DNA of 64,000 nucleotides from Cantharellus purpuraceus (lineage: Eukaryota; Basidiomycota; Agaricomycetes; Cantharellales; Hydnaceae). A program made the position numbers and the translations under genes. The notes beneath the pieces were generated by a model. That model saw nothing but the letters and a program-made list of their open reading frames with translations, was not told where the DNA came from and ran no database searches. Every line of letters begins with the position of its first letter. The first letter of the stretch is position 1. The stretch spans positions 952,001 through 1,016,000 of the forward strand of contig JALBUN010000034.1 in NCBI GenBank assembly GCA_025174535.1, read 5' to 3'. Of this stretch, positions 1-12,090 are shown piece after piece.

Positions 1-1
1 C

Positions 2-3000
2 GAACGCGCCTGTGTGCGGACCCTTGTGGCGGTTTTGGAGAACTTTCACTTTCCCATGGATAGCATAGCGGCAGAGGATGCGCCTCTAGTAGTTGGTCAA
101 AATGATTCAACGCAGATGGATGGGGTGGTGCCCTTGGAGGGCATTGAACCAGAGCAGGTTCCAGAAACCATTACTGCGCCAATTGGCGGCTCCCAGAAAG
201 TTGTTGATGCAGTCAATATGCGTCTCCTTCCGAACTTACTCCAACACTTGGAAAATCGGGATGACAACGAGGATGCGTTACGTATCCCTGTTTCTGTTGG
301 TATTGCCCAAGTCGCATGCCATCTTGCTAAGGCCTCCAAGGATGCCCAAATATCGCGCTTGTTGACTGTCCTTTGTCAAGTCTTTCGGTCCAAGTCCCAA
401 GACACACGAGCACTGGCACGAGAGTCTTTATGTAAAATTGCCGTCATTATAGGACCGCCCTACCTGCCACAAATCATGTCTGAACTTCGAGGGTCATTGT
501 TGAGAGGTCCTCATTTACATGTATTGGCAACCGTTGCTCACGCACTGCTTGTGCACGTCACTTCACCCAATCCCTCGTATGCTTTCAAGGATCTCGACGA
601 ATGTGCAGCTGACGTCGCTCATGTTTCTGCTGAAGTGATTTTTGGACAATCTGGCCATGATGTGCGCTCTGAAGGCTTCACAACAACGGTCCTTGAAGTT
701 AAAGCCTCCTCCTCAAAAGGTCTAGACGCATTTGCAATTCTCGCAAGAAACATCACACCATCTCGCATTAGCATCATCTTAAGTCCAATAAAAGGGATCA
801 TGCATGAAACTGGAGCATCGAAAATTCTGCAGTTGGTAGACGATGTCCTGCGTCGGATATCTGGAGGCTTGAATGCTAATGAGCACTTCAATCCCTCGGA
901 TTATCTCTCCCTGTGCCATACGCTAATTAAACAAAACTCTCGTTTCTTAAAAGAAGCATCTCGCCCTATCACCAGAAAGAGAAAGGCTGAGGACAAGTTT
1001 ATGGTGCAAACTAAGCAGCGTCGTGATAAGGATGAGGACCATTATGCACACAATTCATTCCGGTTCGTCGAATTTTTTACTCACGAGATGTATGGTGTTC
1101 AGCTGTGGACAGATTTGTAGTTCTTGGTCTTGATCTCTTCAACATCGCGTTTCGACGTGGTCGGTTTGATATACATCACCCAGAAGTTTCGACACGCTTG
1201 GAGTCGATGGTCGCAGTGATAGGAAACACCCTTTACTCTCACGATACTCCAGTCATCGTTCAGGGTTTGAAAGCAACCGCCTTGATAGTCAAATGTCCTT
1301 TGAAGGCAATCGAAGAATCGCTTCCTGTCTTTGTACGCCAAACCCTCGAAATTGTTAGGCAAGCGGGGAACACAGAATCGGAAGTCGTACAAGCCGCCTT
1401 TCGGACGTTGGCCGTCGTTATCCGGGATTGTACCGCATCACAGGTCAAGGAGAAAGACCTTACATATCTCTTAGAAATGCTCACTCCAGACCTCGAAGAG
1501 CCCACCAGACAATCTGCCGTCTTTGGACTTCTTCGAGCTATTGTGTCGCGCAAGTTTGTTGTGGCCGAGATCTATGACATCATGGATAAGGTGGCCGAAA
1601 TTATGGTAACCAACCAGGCTGGCCAGGCGCAAGAACTCTGTCGTGCCGTTTTACTCCAGTTCTTATTGGATTATCCACAAGGAAAAGGGCGGCTTAAGAA
1701 CCAGATGACATTCCTCGCTCAGAATTTGTCCTACAAATTTGAGAGTGGTAGGCGGTCAGTCATGGAGTTGCTTTGCGCAACTTTCTCCAAATTCGACACA
1801 GTGCTACTTCGCGAATACGCGGATCTTTTTTTCGTTGCTCTCGTCATGGTGATAGCCAACGATGATTCCTCAAAGTGTCGAGAGATGGCTGCGGAATTGA
1901 TTAAGCTCCTGTTTGTCCACCTTGACGTAGAGCATCGCAAAGCAATTATCGCCCATCTGCATTCCTGGTCATCTGAGAAAGCCCAGCTCCCTTTATCACG
2001 GGTGTCAGCTCAAGTCTATGGTATTGTCATTGACACATTGCAGCACGATGCGAATCCATACCTTTCCATGATTTTGGAGGACATGAACGCAATAATCCGC
2101 CGAAGTGCAAACGAAATGCAAGACCTGGAATCAAGCGTCAACGACCCTTCAATGGATATTGACGTGGAATGGCAACTTCCTTACCATGCTCTCAACGTTA
2201 TCCACAAACTCCTCCGTGTCCACCCTGAGCTCACAAACGACGAAGGCAAGGTCGATTGGTCCGCAGTTGGATCTCATCTTGTCTTTTGTCATGCATGGGT
2301 TCGCAATGCTTCATCTCGTTTGGTTGGTCTTCTTTTCAACGTGATTCCCCCTGGACCTCCTGGACCTGCAGTCCCAGACCACAGCCTAGTATCCCTTCCT
2401 GGTTTAATTGAGGTCGCTCAACATTCATGTCTTCAACTTAAGAGTGATACGCTGGATGCAACACTGAGTCTCCAAGTGGTCAAGAATCTATTTTACATTG
2501 GAAAATGTTTCTGCATGGTCTCAAATGCCAAGCCATCGCAGGGGGACATCGGCGATGACACGGGAAATCATGAAGGTGAAATGGATCCAGAGCCCCAGAA
2601 CAAGTTGGAATGCGTCCGCAGCAATCCCTTACCTTGGCTATTTTCCAAACTTTCCTACCAAGCAAGATCGGCCTGGCTCGCTCGACGAAATCGACCCGCT
2701 GGCCAGGTGAGTAGTTAGCAGTCTACTCCTTCTTAAGACTTACGCGCAGCAGGACAATTGGTCAGAACAGCCATTAGCGATTTTCCGATGGTTTGCGGCT
2801 ATGGCGTCTCATATGTACCCCACACTTCTGGAGACGTATCTAGTCCATATACTGACTCCTGTTTATCGCATTATTGACGACGATACGATCCACGACGATC
2901 TCATTGGTTGGTTGTATTTTGGTTGTTAAACTTTTATTCACCGCTTCATCTGTCATGTAGGTGATCTCAAAAACATGGCTCGGGAATTACTCGAAGTAGT

Positions 3001-3363
3001 TCAGAATCGAGTCGGGACGACCAAGTTTGCGGATGTGTACAATCGAATTAGACAGAGTGTTGCGAACGTCCGGAGAGAGCGCAGGATAGAGAGAAAGATA
3101 CAGGTGCGTTTTGTACGGTTTTAAATTCTATAACATGCTAAGGTGTGGCCATGGGGCTGTTCCTTCAAGACTACGAGAGACCCGCAAGCAGCTGCCCATC
3201 GGAAGCTTCTTCGTAATAAAGTAAAGAAAAACCACCAAGTAAGAAAAAGCCGTGTGCTTGCGTGAGTAGTTTTCGTTGGTTCTGTGGATGATTATGCTGA
3301 AATCATTGTAGTGAGGGCAAGGTTCGCAATAACCGTACGAAAGCTCGGGCTAAGAGGGAATAG
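2..3363 (+). CDS. UTP20: UTP20-like U3 snoRNP / SSU processome protein, C-terminal part
   Basis: The window opens inside this gene, so only its C-terminal 1032 residues are visible. Exons read 2-1062, 1113-2706, 2750-2906, 2961-3103, 3170-3261 and 3312-3363. The protein is a long run of HEAT-like helical repeats and ends in a strongly basic tail with RRERRIERK and a C-terminus rich in K and R. That architecture matches UTP20/DRIM, a roughly 2500-residue nucleolar scaffold of the small-subunit processome needed for 18S rRNA maturation. The first intron (1063-1112) was placed so that NSFR continues as FVVLGLDLFNIAF. The acceptor at 3169 was preferred over one at 3142 because it leaves a normal intron length and a TTRDPQAAAHRK tail. 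CTK3 ends tail-to-tail only 68 nt downstream. The upstream portion lies outside the window. Confidence 0.9.
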
Positions 3364-3431
3364 AAGCTTAAAGTATACTAATCTGTCATAATAAATACAT
3401 CACCATATGTTCACACTGGAACATGCCAATA

Positions 3432-4569
3432 TCAGCTCTCCATAGCTTTATCCTGTTCGTATCTTGACAGTTTTTGTGCAAAGTCTTCCGGAAAGCAGAG
3501 CGCATTCTCTTCCTGTGCCGCTTCGTCGTCATCCTCATTCCAGTCACTGGTTGTCTCCCATGCATTTTCAAACTCTACATCTATAGAGAACTCATCCGCT
3601 AAGGTCTCCGTCGCTGGTGATGCATGTACCTTTCCCATATTCTCTGTCGAGGGTGGCCGTGGATATGAAGTGGACAGGGGATGAAAAGAGGCAAGTCGAG
3701 GCGGAAGTGGAGCGCGAATGGGGGGTTGCACCCAACGCCTTTCACGTAGACGTTTATGCTATAAAAACATGTCAGGGCAAGAGTGAGGAAAGTATGGGGG
3801 ACCATGGGGGCCACTAACCCGTTCACGATCCTCTTCTATTCGCTTTTGGACCTCCAGGGCTGGAAACTGCTCGTTGATGGTGGGGAGATCATGAATGCTG
3901 GCAATGGTGATGGCTTCTTCTGCCGTGTGCTGTCTGGTCTGATGAATGAAATACTCACAGCTCTTTCCTGCGGTCAAGGCTAGCTAAAACCTCGTCTACG
4001 ATTGATGGATCTATGACTCGTTTGGTGCGCCAGCTGTGTAACACCTGGACGAGTGAGATGACCTGACCCAGAAAACAGCCTATTATCAAGGGCAGGTCTT
4101 ACTTGTGTTGTGCTCATAAGGTTTAGCAACCCCGCTCTTCCATTAGGCACTACAAGCTCTACAATCTTTCCCAAGTCTTTCGCTACGTAGTCGATATAAA
4201 AGGCCCCTCCTGACGAAGAAGATGAACGCGATGCGAGCGACGTTTCGCAAAGGGAATCCAAGAGGTAGAGGATATTGATGCGACTGTTCGTTGAGCCCTG
4301 CGGTAGTCAGTACATGGATTTTGCATCTAAGTCACAATACGACATCTCCTTTCCTACCTTTTGACATTCCTCGACGATGCAATCCCACAAGTCCTCCCCA
4401 CAGCGAGAAAAGTACTTCAGTGCAAAGCTGACGGTTTTTTGAATAGATTGCTGTGATCTGAGAATAATGTCCATAGGAAGCACCCGATAGAAATGTGGGG
4501 AAAGAAAACTTACGCGGTAAGACGCTTAAGCTGCGCCAGGAATTGCATACGTACTTCGAAGGGGTCCAT
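3432..4569 (-). CDS. CTK3: CTD kinase subunit gamma (CTK3-like, CID domain)
   Basis: Six exons on the minus strand (4569-4514, 4457-4358, 4297-4103, 4062-3959, 3933-3819, 3758-3432) give a 298-residue protein starting MDPFEVRMQFLAQLKRL. Residues 1 to about 130 form a CID-type helical domain, with the motifs TNSRINILYLLDSLCE and SLVQVLHSWRTKRVID. The C-terminal half is acidic and low in complexity. In the family, CTK3 is the regulatory subunit of the CTDK-I complex, which phosphorylates Ser2 of the RNA polymerase II CTD in the nucleus. Length and domain order fit fungal CTK3. The gene is convergent with UTP20 and divergent from KRI1. All splice sites are GT-AG and every phase closes. Confidence 0.88.
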
Positions 4570-5403
4570 TGCAAGTGATGGCAAGAGGGGAACCACGGAT
4601 GCTGCGTTCACTGGACACTCAGGCTCCTGCCACAGCAGTTACATCATCAGCGGAACGGACGAGGATTTCAAGATGTTCTAACACCCGTGCAATTTATATC
4701 ATACGTCTGGAAATAAATACAACAGCCTCTTTTAAACACTTATGGCCGGGCACAATAGGTAGCTGTAAGCCACTACATACATAGGAAATTCAAGGCTATC
4801 AAATAGCTCAGTAGTACTGGTGGGGTGTGATTATCTGCAATGCAAGCCTGGGCTTCAAGTTTGTAAATATTTAGTTTGCCGCTGCTGAGCGCTGAGTTGT
4901 CATCAGTACTAGGGAGGCAGCGTTGTACGAGGTTGGCATTGAAATAATGAACTGTGGCTGGCTGTCGAGCACCAGAGCAGGGATCAACTTGATGGATAGA
5001 AGTCCAGACCCGATTTGCTAGCCCGGGGTTCGAAAGATAGGAGACGATAGGGAGCAAGTAGCCAAGAAGGGGGCCGAGCATTTCCAGGTGCTAAGCATTT
5101 AGCTTCAACTTCAGTAGCGTGAATGCGGCATCGTCGATGGTGGGCTTGGATGTTATAACAGTAAGTGGTCCGGAAAAAATAACCAGGCAATAAAGGAAAG
5201 GTTGCTCATTGGACTCCACTTCCACGATGAGACTCCCGACTACAAGTGGATTGGTCAGTCTGAGACAACTTCGAGAGCAACTTGGGAGCAGTCTGGAGGT
5301 ATACGCGCTGCTATGATAAATGGGTTTAAATTTTGTGGACGCGACGATTGGTGTATGGGTGCCTGTAGACGTGCTTTGCTTTTCAGGAATTGCGAGTGCG
5401 AAG
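4570..5403. other. Divergent intergenic region, CTK3 / KRI1
   Basis: About 830 nt separates the two start codons and must contain both promoters. Only short overlapping frames occur, none with a recognisable family motif or usable splice chain. I see no clear TATA element. A GGTTCGAAA stretch near 5028 resembles part of a tRNA T-loop, but no cloverleaf can be drawn around it. Confidence 0.5.
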
Positions 5404-7747
5404 ATGCTGTCCGATTCTGAGTCTGATGTCGGTTCTCAGGATATCCAACTGACCGTCAACGAGCATTTCGCAAAAGCCTATGCTGCTAAGAAGGAGAGAG
5501 AGGAATTGGATAAGTGTACATTGATGGTCAACTCATGTCATGCTGCATGTTGACCGCGTTTTTACAATACCCCAGTGAAAGAAAAATATGGTTCTGATCC
5601 CGAAGCGGGTGAAACAGACGAGGAAGACTCGGAGGACGCGGAGAGCGAAGATGAAGATGGGGAGGAGCTCACGCCAGCAGTGGATGCAGCTATTTTAAGG
5701 ACTCTTGCCAAAATCAAGCGAAAGGATCCGGACATTTATGACAAGGACAAAGGCATATTCGAGCGTATGCTATATCTGATTTTGTGCCTCAATTGTAGTC
5801 TAACTGTGCTTAGGGGAGCAGGAGCGGACGGGGCGAACGATATTACCCCGGTCCCGCACCAAAGAGCATGTTTGTGTCTAAATGTTCTTGACTATACCCA
5901 ATTTAACGCGTGTTCCCCAGACGAAACCGCTTACTATAAAACAACATTCACTCTCATCGATCTTCCATGCTAATGCTAGATCGCGTACTCCGTCGCCAGT
6001 ACCACAGACCATTACCCATGATCAAGAACAACGCAAACTTCGGTCAGAGACTATATCTGCCTTTCATGAGGCTATTGATGAGAATGACGATGACGGCATG
6101 TTTGTCCTACGCGAGAAGACAAAAGACGACATAGAGCGCGAAGAGGAGGATTACCAAGAGTACCTAAGGCAGGAAGTTGGGGAGGATATTAGAGATCTGA
6201 TAACTATCGAAGATAAGGCAAATGGAACAAGAATACAGAATGAAAGTGATCGGGAAGTTGGAGAAACAGCGCCTAAAGCGAGGAAAAAGCAAAAATTTGA
6301 TGATAAAGGCAAGGAGAAACAGACATCAGAGACTGATCAAGAATTTCTTATGAAGTGAGCACCTCCCTCTTGCTCAAAGTTTTTTTTTGATCATGGACAG
6401 TTATATTCTGAACCGCGGGTGGATCGACCGTGCTGCGAAACGTGTCCCGACCTACCAAGAGATTACCAATGTTGATACGACAGCGCGGCCCTCGGAAAAC
6501 GAAGTTCCCAATGAAACCGAACAGGAAGGTTCATTTATAGAGGATGATGAATTTGAAGATTTCGTGGATCGTTTTGAAAGTTCCTACAATTTTCGTTTCG
6601 AGGAACCGTAAGTATCGTCTGCTTTTGTTTCTTCTGATTAATATTGTATTGATCTCACTTTTCCAGTGATGCAGCAGTTATCCCGACACATCCACGCAAC
6701 CTCCCGTCTGTTGTTCGGAGGCAAGACACTACGCGGAAGGAAACCCGTGAGAGACGGAAGCAACGTAAACAAGAGGAGCTAAATAAAAAGAAAGAAGAAG
6801 TCAGGCGAATGAAAGCTCTTAAGATGAAAGAGCTTCGTCGAAAGCTTGAACAGATAGGTCAAGAGGGAGGAGTTGAAATTGACACTGAAGGTCAGTCACC
6901 CCCAATTTCCTGGCCTACAGTTGCTGAATCAAAGTTGTAAAGGTCTCATTGATTTAGACCTGGACGGTGACTGGGACCCCGAAAAACATGACAGACAAAT
7001 GGTTGGGCTATACAATGATGATGAAAATGCAGAAGTGCGTAACCATGTATTACCAGATCGTACTCATATCATAATATTTCCTTACAATTGCAGGAGGTCG
7101 AGAAACCACATTGGAATGACGATATCAACATTGAGGAGTTTTTGCCTACGACTATGGGAGACTCCTCCGAGCCGAAGGCACTAAAAAGGAAGACAAAGAA
7201 GCGTAAGGCAGATGAAACGGTCCTTGATGGTGTCGATGTCGATGCCATGGATGCAGAGGTCCCTAAAAAGCGTGAAGAAGAAGAATGGGATGGAACCGAG
7301 GAAATGCGAAAACGGAAAGTACAAAAGTATATGGATGAGGTGTATGGGATGGACTTCAACGATATGGTAGTATTGCTGTCACATCTTCGCGTTTGATGCT
7401 TACTGAGGCCCTGTTAGGTCGGTGATCTGCCCACGCGTTTTAATTATACCTCTGTCACGCCTCAATCATATGCCCTGACGCCTGCCGAGATTCTCCTAGC
7501 TACGGATGCTGAACTGAACGAGTACATGGGTATCAAGCGGATCGCACCGTACAGGAAAGATGGTCGTTGGGACGTGAAGCGCGCCAATCGTCTTGGGGAG
7601 TTAAAGGCAAAGTTGGCGGGCCGAAGTTGGGTTCCAGGACAAACAGGTGCCGATGCAGTAGCCGGTGGGAAGTCGAAGAAGAGAAAGGGTAAGAAAGAAC
7701 GGCAACGAGAACGGGCCGTGGAGGACGACGAAGGGGGCGGAAAATAG
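5404..7747 (+). CDS. KRI1: KRI1-like nucleolar ribosome-biogenesis protein
   Basis: Nine exons (5404-5515, 5576-5764, 5814-5869, 5921-6354, 6401-6607, 6667-6890, 6943-7034, 7094-7366, 7418-7747) encode 638 residues. The start MLSDSESDVG is followed by the conserved NEHFAKAYAAKKEREELDK block, an acidic stretch, then ILRTLAKIKRKDPDIYDKDK. The middle carries long basic and acidic coiled-coil segments. The KRI1 C-terminal domain is marked by YMDEVYGMDFNDM and ITPADLLAATDAELNEY-like sequence, read here as LTPAEILLATDAELNEYMG. The protein ends in a Lys-rich tail. Yeast Kri1 is an essential nucleolar factor for 40S assembly that binds the snoRNP factor Krr1. The first intron splits the Leu codon of ELDKLKEKYG. 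No odd features. Confidence 0.93.
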
Positions 7748-8302
7748 TCAGGGATGAAAGGACTGAACTGTCTTTCCGGAGTCCAGCGAAACGAAAGCGG
7801 AAGAACTAAACCTACTATATTATGGGCCTTCACTCCCCTGGGCAGTACAAACTCAATGACAATTCAATGGAGAGTTAGCTACGCAAGTCAACTCCCCAAA
7901 TGTGTGCGATCTGATGCCGCCGAACTTGTAATACTCTATCACGATTCATCGATTACAACGATACACTTGCCTGGCACACAAGCAAGAATTCCACCAAAAG
8001 CACGCCGAAGTACACCATTCAAATTGCAACCTCTCATGATCTAACGTCACAGGGCGGGAATTCGACAGTGTCCCTAGTAAGGGCCCAGATTCTCGTTCTA
8101 GGTCAAACAAACAGCAAACCGCCACAGATGACCATCGATTGCTATGACTGAGCTTGGGCTTAAGACAGCCGCTAGAAATCGATGAAGAAACTCAAAAAAT
8201 TATTCGAAAAATCAACTGAAAGGTTATAGCCAAAATTGGACATTCATTCTACACTGGATGCGTAGCAAGGGTCCAGTGGCGACTTAATAATTCGCATATT
8301 CC
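7748..8302. other. Intergenic, KRI1 / hydrophobin A (convergent)
   Basis: This 555-nt stretch lies between two converging 3' ends. It has only short frames and no family motif, tRNA shape or repeat that I can recognise. Confidence 0.5.
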
Positions 8303-8823
8303 TTACAAGGAGATCGGGTTGCAACCAATGTTAATCTACAGCAACATGAGCAAGACGACACTCTCATAGGACCGAACTTACAAAGCCGTTGAAGTTGTTA
8401 TCGGAGCAACACACGGGTTGCTGCGCGCAGTTGGCACCTTGGTCAAGACCGCTGAAGAGAATTGGCCATCAGAGTCCTCTCGACGGGATACAAGGACTTA
8501 CATAACGTTGATGGGAAGGCAGCCAAGACCGATGATGACATTAGCGTCCTGGAGGACAACCCCGAGCAAGCCAAGGATGTTCTTAACGGTGGGGAGGCTC
8601 TTGGCGGCTCCGACAGTGCTGCAACACTGAGCATCACCTAGAAACATGATCTACATGTCGTTCAGCCAGTCAAAATTCATGAGGCCACACCCGTATTGCA
8701 TTGCGAGAGGGTGGTCGCCGAGGGGGCAGTAGCCGTGATGGTGTGACGGTCGCTCCCTGGGGCGGCGGCGGCAAGGATAGCCACAATAGACAGGAAAAAG
8801 AAGATAACAGTCTTGGTGAACAT
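8303..8823 (-). CDS. Class I hydrophobin A
   Basis: Four exons (8823-8691, 8637-8502, 8451-8382, 8335-8303) encode 123 residues. A signal peptide starts MFTKTVIFFFLSIVAILAAA. The mature part shows the eight-cysteine hydrophobin pattern: SQC, AQCC, GLGC, ANC, PVCC and a final INIGC, with a long hydrophobic loop (LGLLGVVLQDANVIIGLG) between Cys3 and Cys4. The spacing fits class I. Secreted hydrophobins self-assemble into amphipathic rodlet films on aerial hyphae and fruit bodies. All three intron positions match those of hydrophobin B at 11595-12090, so the two are duplicates in inverted orientation. A TATAAAA element lies 85 nt upstream of the start. Confidence 0.93.
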
Positions 8824-8907
8824 GATGAGGGATGGTCGAGAGGTCAAGGGAACGGAGTAGTTCGACTATAATCTGCTGAACTGCTGTAAGAGGGCACAAG
8901 TGAGATG

Positions 8908-8914
8908 TTTTATA
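8908..8914 (-). promoter_or_regulatory. TATA box of hydrophobin A
   Basis: The minus strand reads TATAAAA about 85 nt upstream of the hydrophobin A start codon. Highly expressed fungal cell-wall genes often keep a canonical TATA element at this distance. The inference rests on sequence and position only. Confidence 0.55.
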
Positions 8915-9872
8915 TGTTTTGGTGGAGCGGGAAGCCGACGAAGTTGAATGGTCACTAAAAGCTGAAGAATTTCGCGTATAGAAAATCGACATCGGCTCCA
9001 GGAAATTCATTACGGGCAGCGCAAGTGGCCCGGTTGGCTAGCATGAAGTGGAGCTCCAGATCAATTTAGGCATGATGGAAGTATCGAGCAACGTTTTCCT
9101 TCAATGGGAAAGGTGGTAGAATGAAGAAAGCTCGCAAAACGTATTCGAATGATGAAACTGCACGTAGGGGGTAAAAACCCTGGAATTGTATCTATTGCAA
9201 GGCCTCGTACCGCAGGAGCTGAGTACTTGAATTACTTTGTGTCACGGACAAGGGCCTGGTATTTAATGGTTTATATTAGCACGCACGAGAAGGGGTGAGT
9301 TTCGCCAGAGATGAAACGGGGAAACGAAACAATCTTGTGTATCTGCCGACGAGTTGCAGTTGTACGGCCGCATGAACCGAAGCACAGGTCGCTGCTAGTG
9401 GTTTTGGACGATTGATTCCTGCAAGTGCACGGGATTATGTTTGATGGAGTCAGTCCGATAGTAAGACATTATTGAACTGCATCCGAGGAAGACCGGCTCC
9501 AACACGTAGTGCCTAGATAACTCAGGACTATCGAAACGATTTACGCGTCCTGAAGATGCTTCTGGCGGGACGAAGAAGAAGGCGGGAGGCCCGGGGGGTT
9601 GGTCACTTCCAAGACATTTCCAGATGATTGCAAGGAGGCTGGGGCCCAAACAAGCAGCCTAGTCTGCAGCGGCCGCAGCCAGACCATCAGGTCAGAAGCG
9701 AGCCTCGGTCGTGAAGCGTATCTGCCGCAGAACAGCAGAGCAGTCGACTTATCTCATATAAACATATTTCCAGAGAAACCAGGAATGAAATGAAAGGACA
9801 AAGTTGTACTCTTTGTTGGTTACATCCCACTAGCATACAAGTCCTGAACAATGCTCCGACATAGGCACTGTG

Positions 9873-9908
9873 GAGCCTAGAAGTACTATCAGGCAGCAGG
9901 TAATTGAC
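9873..9908 (-). repeat. Imperfect inverted repeat, left copy
   Basis: Read on the minus strand, this 36-nt block matches the plus-strand block at 10549-10584 at roughly 80-85 percent by eye. The shared core is CTACTGCCTGATAGTA-like (TACCTGNTGCCTGATAGTA). The two copies lie in opposite orientation, about 640 nt apart, inside the hydrophobin spacer. Confidence 0.55.
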
Positions 9909-10548
9909 CAAAATCACTAAATGAGTCCTGAGACCACAAAAATAGTGTAAATTAGTTTTTTTTTTTCTGATAAAACCTTGCATGAACATGTCAACTTCAA
10001 TAATATCAAGTTGGATTGATAAATACAAAACTTAGGAATGCGCTGGGAAAAGCTGATGAACCACCTAGATGCCCATTTTTCCAGCTGATTCGTCACGCAC
10101 TTGTCACATATCCGTCACATATGGTCACTGCGGCAGATACACAAGCCGTGTTAAAACTTACGTCATGCCGCCTTGATTGGCTGTTAAGCACGCTTCAAGC
10201 TCGGTTTGATTCACGTGTATCGGGCCGGTGTCACGCTCACGTCGCATGTAGCATGTGGATGAAGATTTCTCCCTGCATGTGGGAGGGGCTCAGAGAAACT
10301 TGCTACTGCTTTTATACATGTGACATATTATTTATATACAAAAAAAGAAGAGGTTCAACAGATGTCTAGATCATAAATATGCATTCACCTTCGTCAGTTG
10401 CCTTGTGGCTAGCATGTAGCTGTTGGTACAGGGGCTAGGCACTTGTACTGGTACACACATATTTAATGTTATTAGTGTTCTGATCATTATTTACAACATG
10501 CAAGGGGCTACAGCATGTGTGCCAGTGAGTTTTCATTTACCTGGGGTG

Positions 10549-10584
10549 ATCAACTACCTGATGCCTGATAGTATCTCCAGGCTC
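10549..10584 (+). repeat. Imperfect inverted repeat, right copy
   Basis: Partner of the block at 9873-9908. Both copies contain TGCCTGATAGTA and end in AGGCTC, with a handful of transitions between them. Similarity fades on both sides, as expected for an old duplicated or transposed fragment. Confidence 0.55.
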
Positions 10585-11478
10585 GCTTCCGAACTGGTTG
10601 GTCTAGATGGGTCTCCTAACTGCAGCCGTTACGCGTGACGGTCACAAGCAATGATTATTTCCTGATGGCCTGTGGCAGCTCCATACTTCCAGTGGCACAG
10701 TGATGGTGTCTTGTGCTCTGGAACCAGTGTCCATGTGTTCTGGCCCATCACTTTAATCTTGTCACTCACATACCTGCTCGCAACACCTTTCCGCAGTCAA
10801 AGAAGTTTCGCAAAAGCAAAGCGAAGCACCTCTTTGCCGCTGTCAACTTCCATGTCAAGGACTGGACATGAACAATGCTTGTGCCTCACTTGGCTATTAA
10901 TATTGTCATCGTTCCTAGGAGTAGCTGTGGAGCACTGGCTTGCAGTCGGACTGTTTTTCTGTCTTTGACGTCAATGTCCACTGCAGTTCTTCTACTTCGC
11001 AAGTCACCGGTCCAGGTCTCATCCCGTCTTCAGTGTCTTTGTTCCAGACGCGAGGTTTTTCTGCAGCTCATTCCGATGGGCAAAGACGTCAATCAGCGTC
11101 ACCGTCTCATTAGCATATCTAATGCCCTTTTGGTAAATAATACCCTTCACCACTACGGGTTCTACATCATGTGTACTGTCATCAGCACCCGGCTACTGGA
11201 AACATGTCACTAAATCAGCGCGTTGGTTCCTGACAGTCCGATCCTGTCTGTCAAAATTTCCACAAATGGCCATGGCTTATATTAAAAATTCTCAGTTGAC
11301 GCTACATTGTGCTGGCAGACTATGATGTTCTCGATGGAGGTCTCGACTTCCCGAACCTCTGTACCTGGAACCAGCTTTACGGCCAGGACCATTGACAGTT
11401 TGTTTCGCGAACGGAATGGCAGTTGTCCGTGTGTCCCGCATTGTACCGGTGCAAGCTGGCCTGCCTTCAAGTCCTCTG

Positions 11479-11485
11479 TATAAAA
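11479..11485 (+). promoter_or_regulatory. TATA box of hydrophobin B
   Basis: TATAAAA lies 116 nt upstream of the hydrophobin B start, in a position comparable with the element upstream of hydrophobin A. Confidence 0.55.
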
Positions 11486-11594
11486 AGCCTTCAACGCTTT
11501 GTACCTTCACCATAGTGCAACACCCAAGTCGAGCTATTCACTACTTCCAACGCCAACATCCAACATCCAACACCTAACTCTCGCTCTACTCAAT

Positions 11595-12090
11595 ATGATG
11601 TTCTCCAAAGCGATTGTGTTCTCGAGCCTGGCTATCTTTGCTGCCGCCGCACCGAACAACCCCACCGTCACCGTTACTGCAACTGCCCCTGCCTCCACCG
11701 TGACCACCATCTCTCAGTGCAACACTGGTGAGGTTGCTTTGGCTTTTACAAGCTTACTACCTTGCTGAACGCCACACAGGTGGTGCTCAGTGCTGCAACA
11801 CCGTCGGAGCCGCCAACTCTCTTCCCGGGGTTGGCCTTATCCTTGGTCTGCTCGGTATTGTCCTCCAGGACGTCTCTGTCGTCGTCGGCCTGGGCTGTAC
11901 CCCCATTGTGTAAGTTGTTCATCGGCTTTCAGGCCACGCCCCCAAGACTAATTCCATGCCAGTGGTAGCGTCAGTTGTGCTCAGCAACCTGTGTGCTGCA
12001 CTGACAACAACTTTAACGGACTCGTAAGTCCCTGTTCGATGCCCTCTAGTTGCGCCCTCACTGAGACGCATATAGATCAACATCGGCTAA
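11595..12090 (+). CDS. Hydrophobin B, class I type, lacking the eighth cysteine
   Basis: Four exons (11595-11727, 11780-11909, 11963-12023, 12076-12090) encode 112 residues; the start could equally be the adjacent Met at 11598. The signal peptide (MFSKAIVFSSLAIFAAAA) and seven cysteines (SQC, AQCC, GLGC, VSC, PVCC) match hydrophobin A, as do all intron positions. The final exon reads ILE-ASN-ILE-GLY and then TAA, exactly where hydrophobin A has TGC for Cys8. No alternative acceptor restores a cysteine. Hydrophobin folding uses four disulfides, so this product would have an unpaired cysteine. I infer loss of the C-terminus at a rearrangement breakpoint. The gene may be a recent pseudogene or a divergent secreted protein. 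Confidence 0.85.

Larger units (their letters stand above)
8824..11594. other. Long spacer between divergent hydrophobins
   Basis: About 2.77 kb lies between the two hydrophobin start codons. It contains no coding frame with a recognisable motif. It holds both promoters, an oligo-T/A run near 9957-9966 and a degenerate inverted duplication (9873-9908 against 10549-10584), which suggests decayed mobile or duplicated DNA. On the minus strand around 11150-11000 a short open stretch is closed by several stops and was not called. Confidence 0.5.

Noticed and set aside
10990..11190. Minus-strand stretch with protein-like composition (GIIYQKGIRYANETVTLIDV) suggesting a transposase relic.
   Set aside because: It is open for only about 130 nt, with stops on both sides and no splice sites, and matches no transposase motif I can name.
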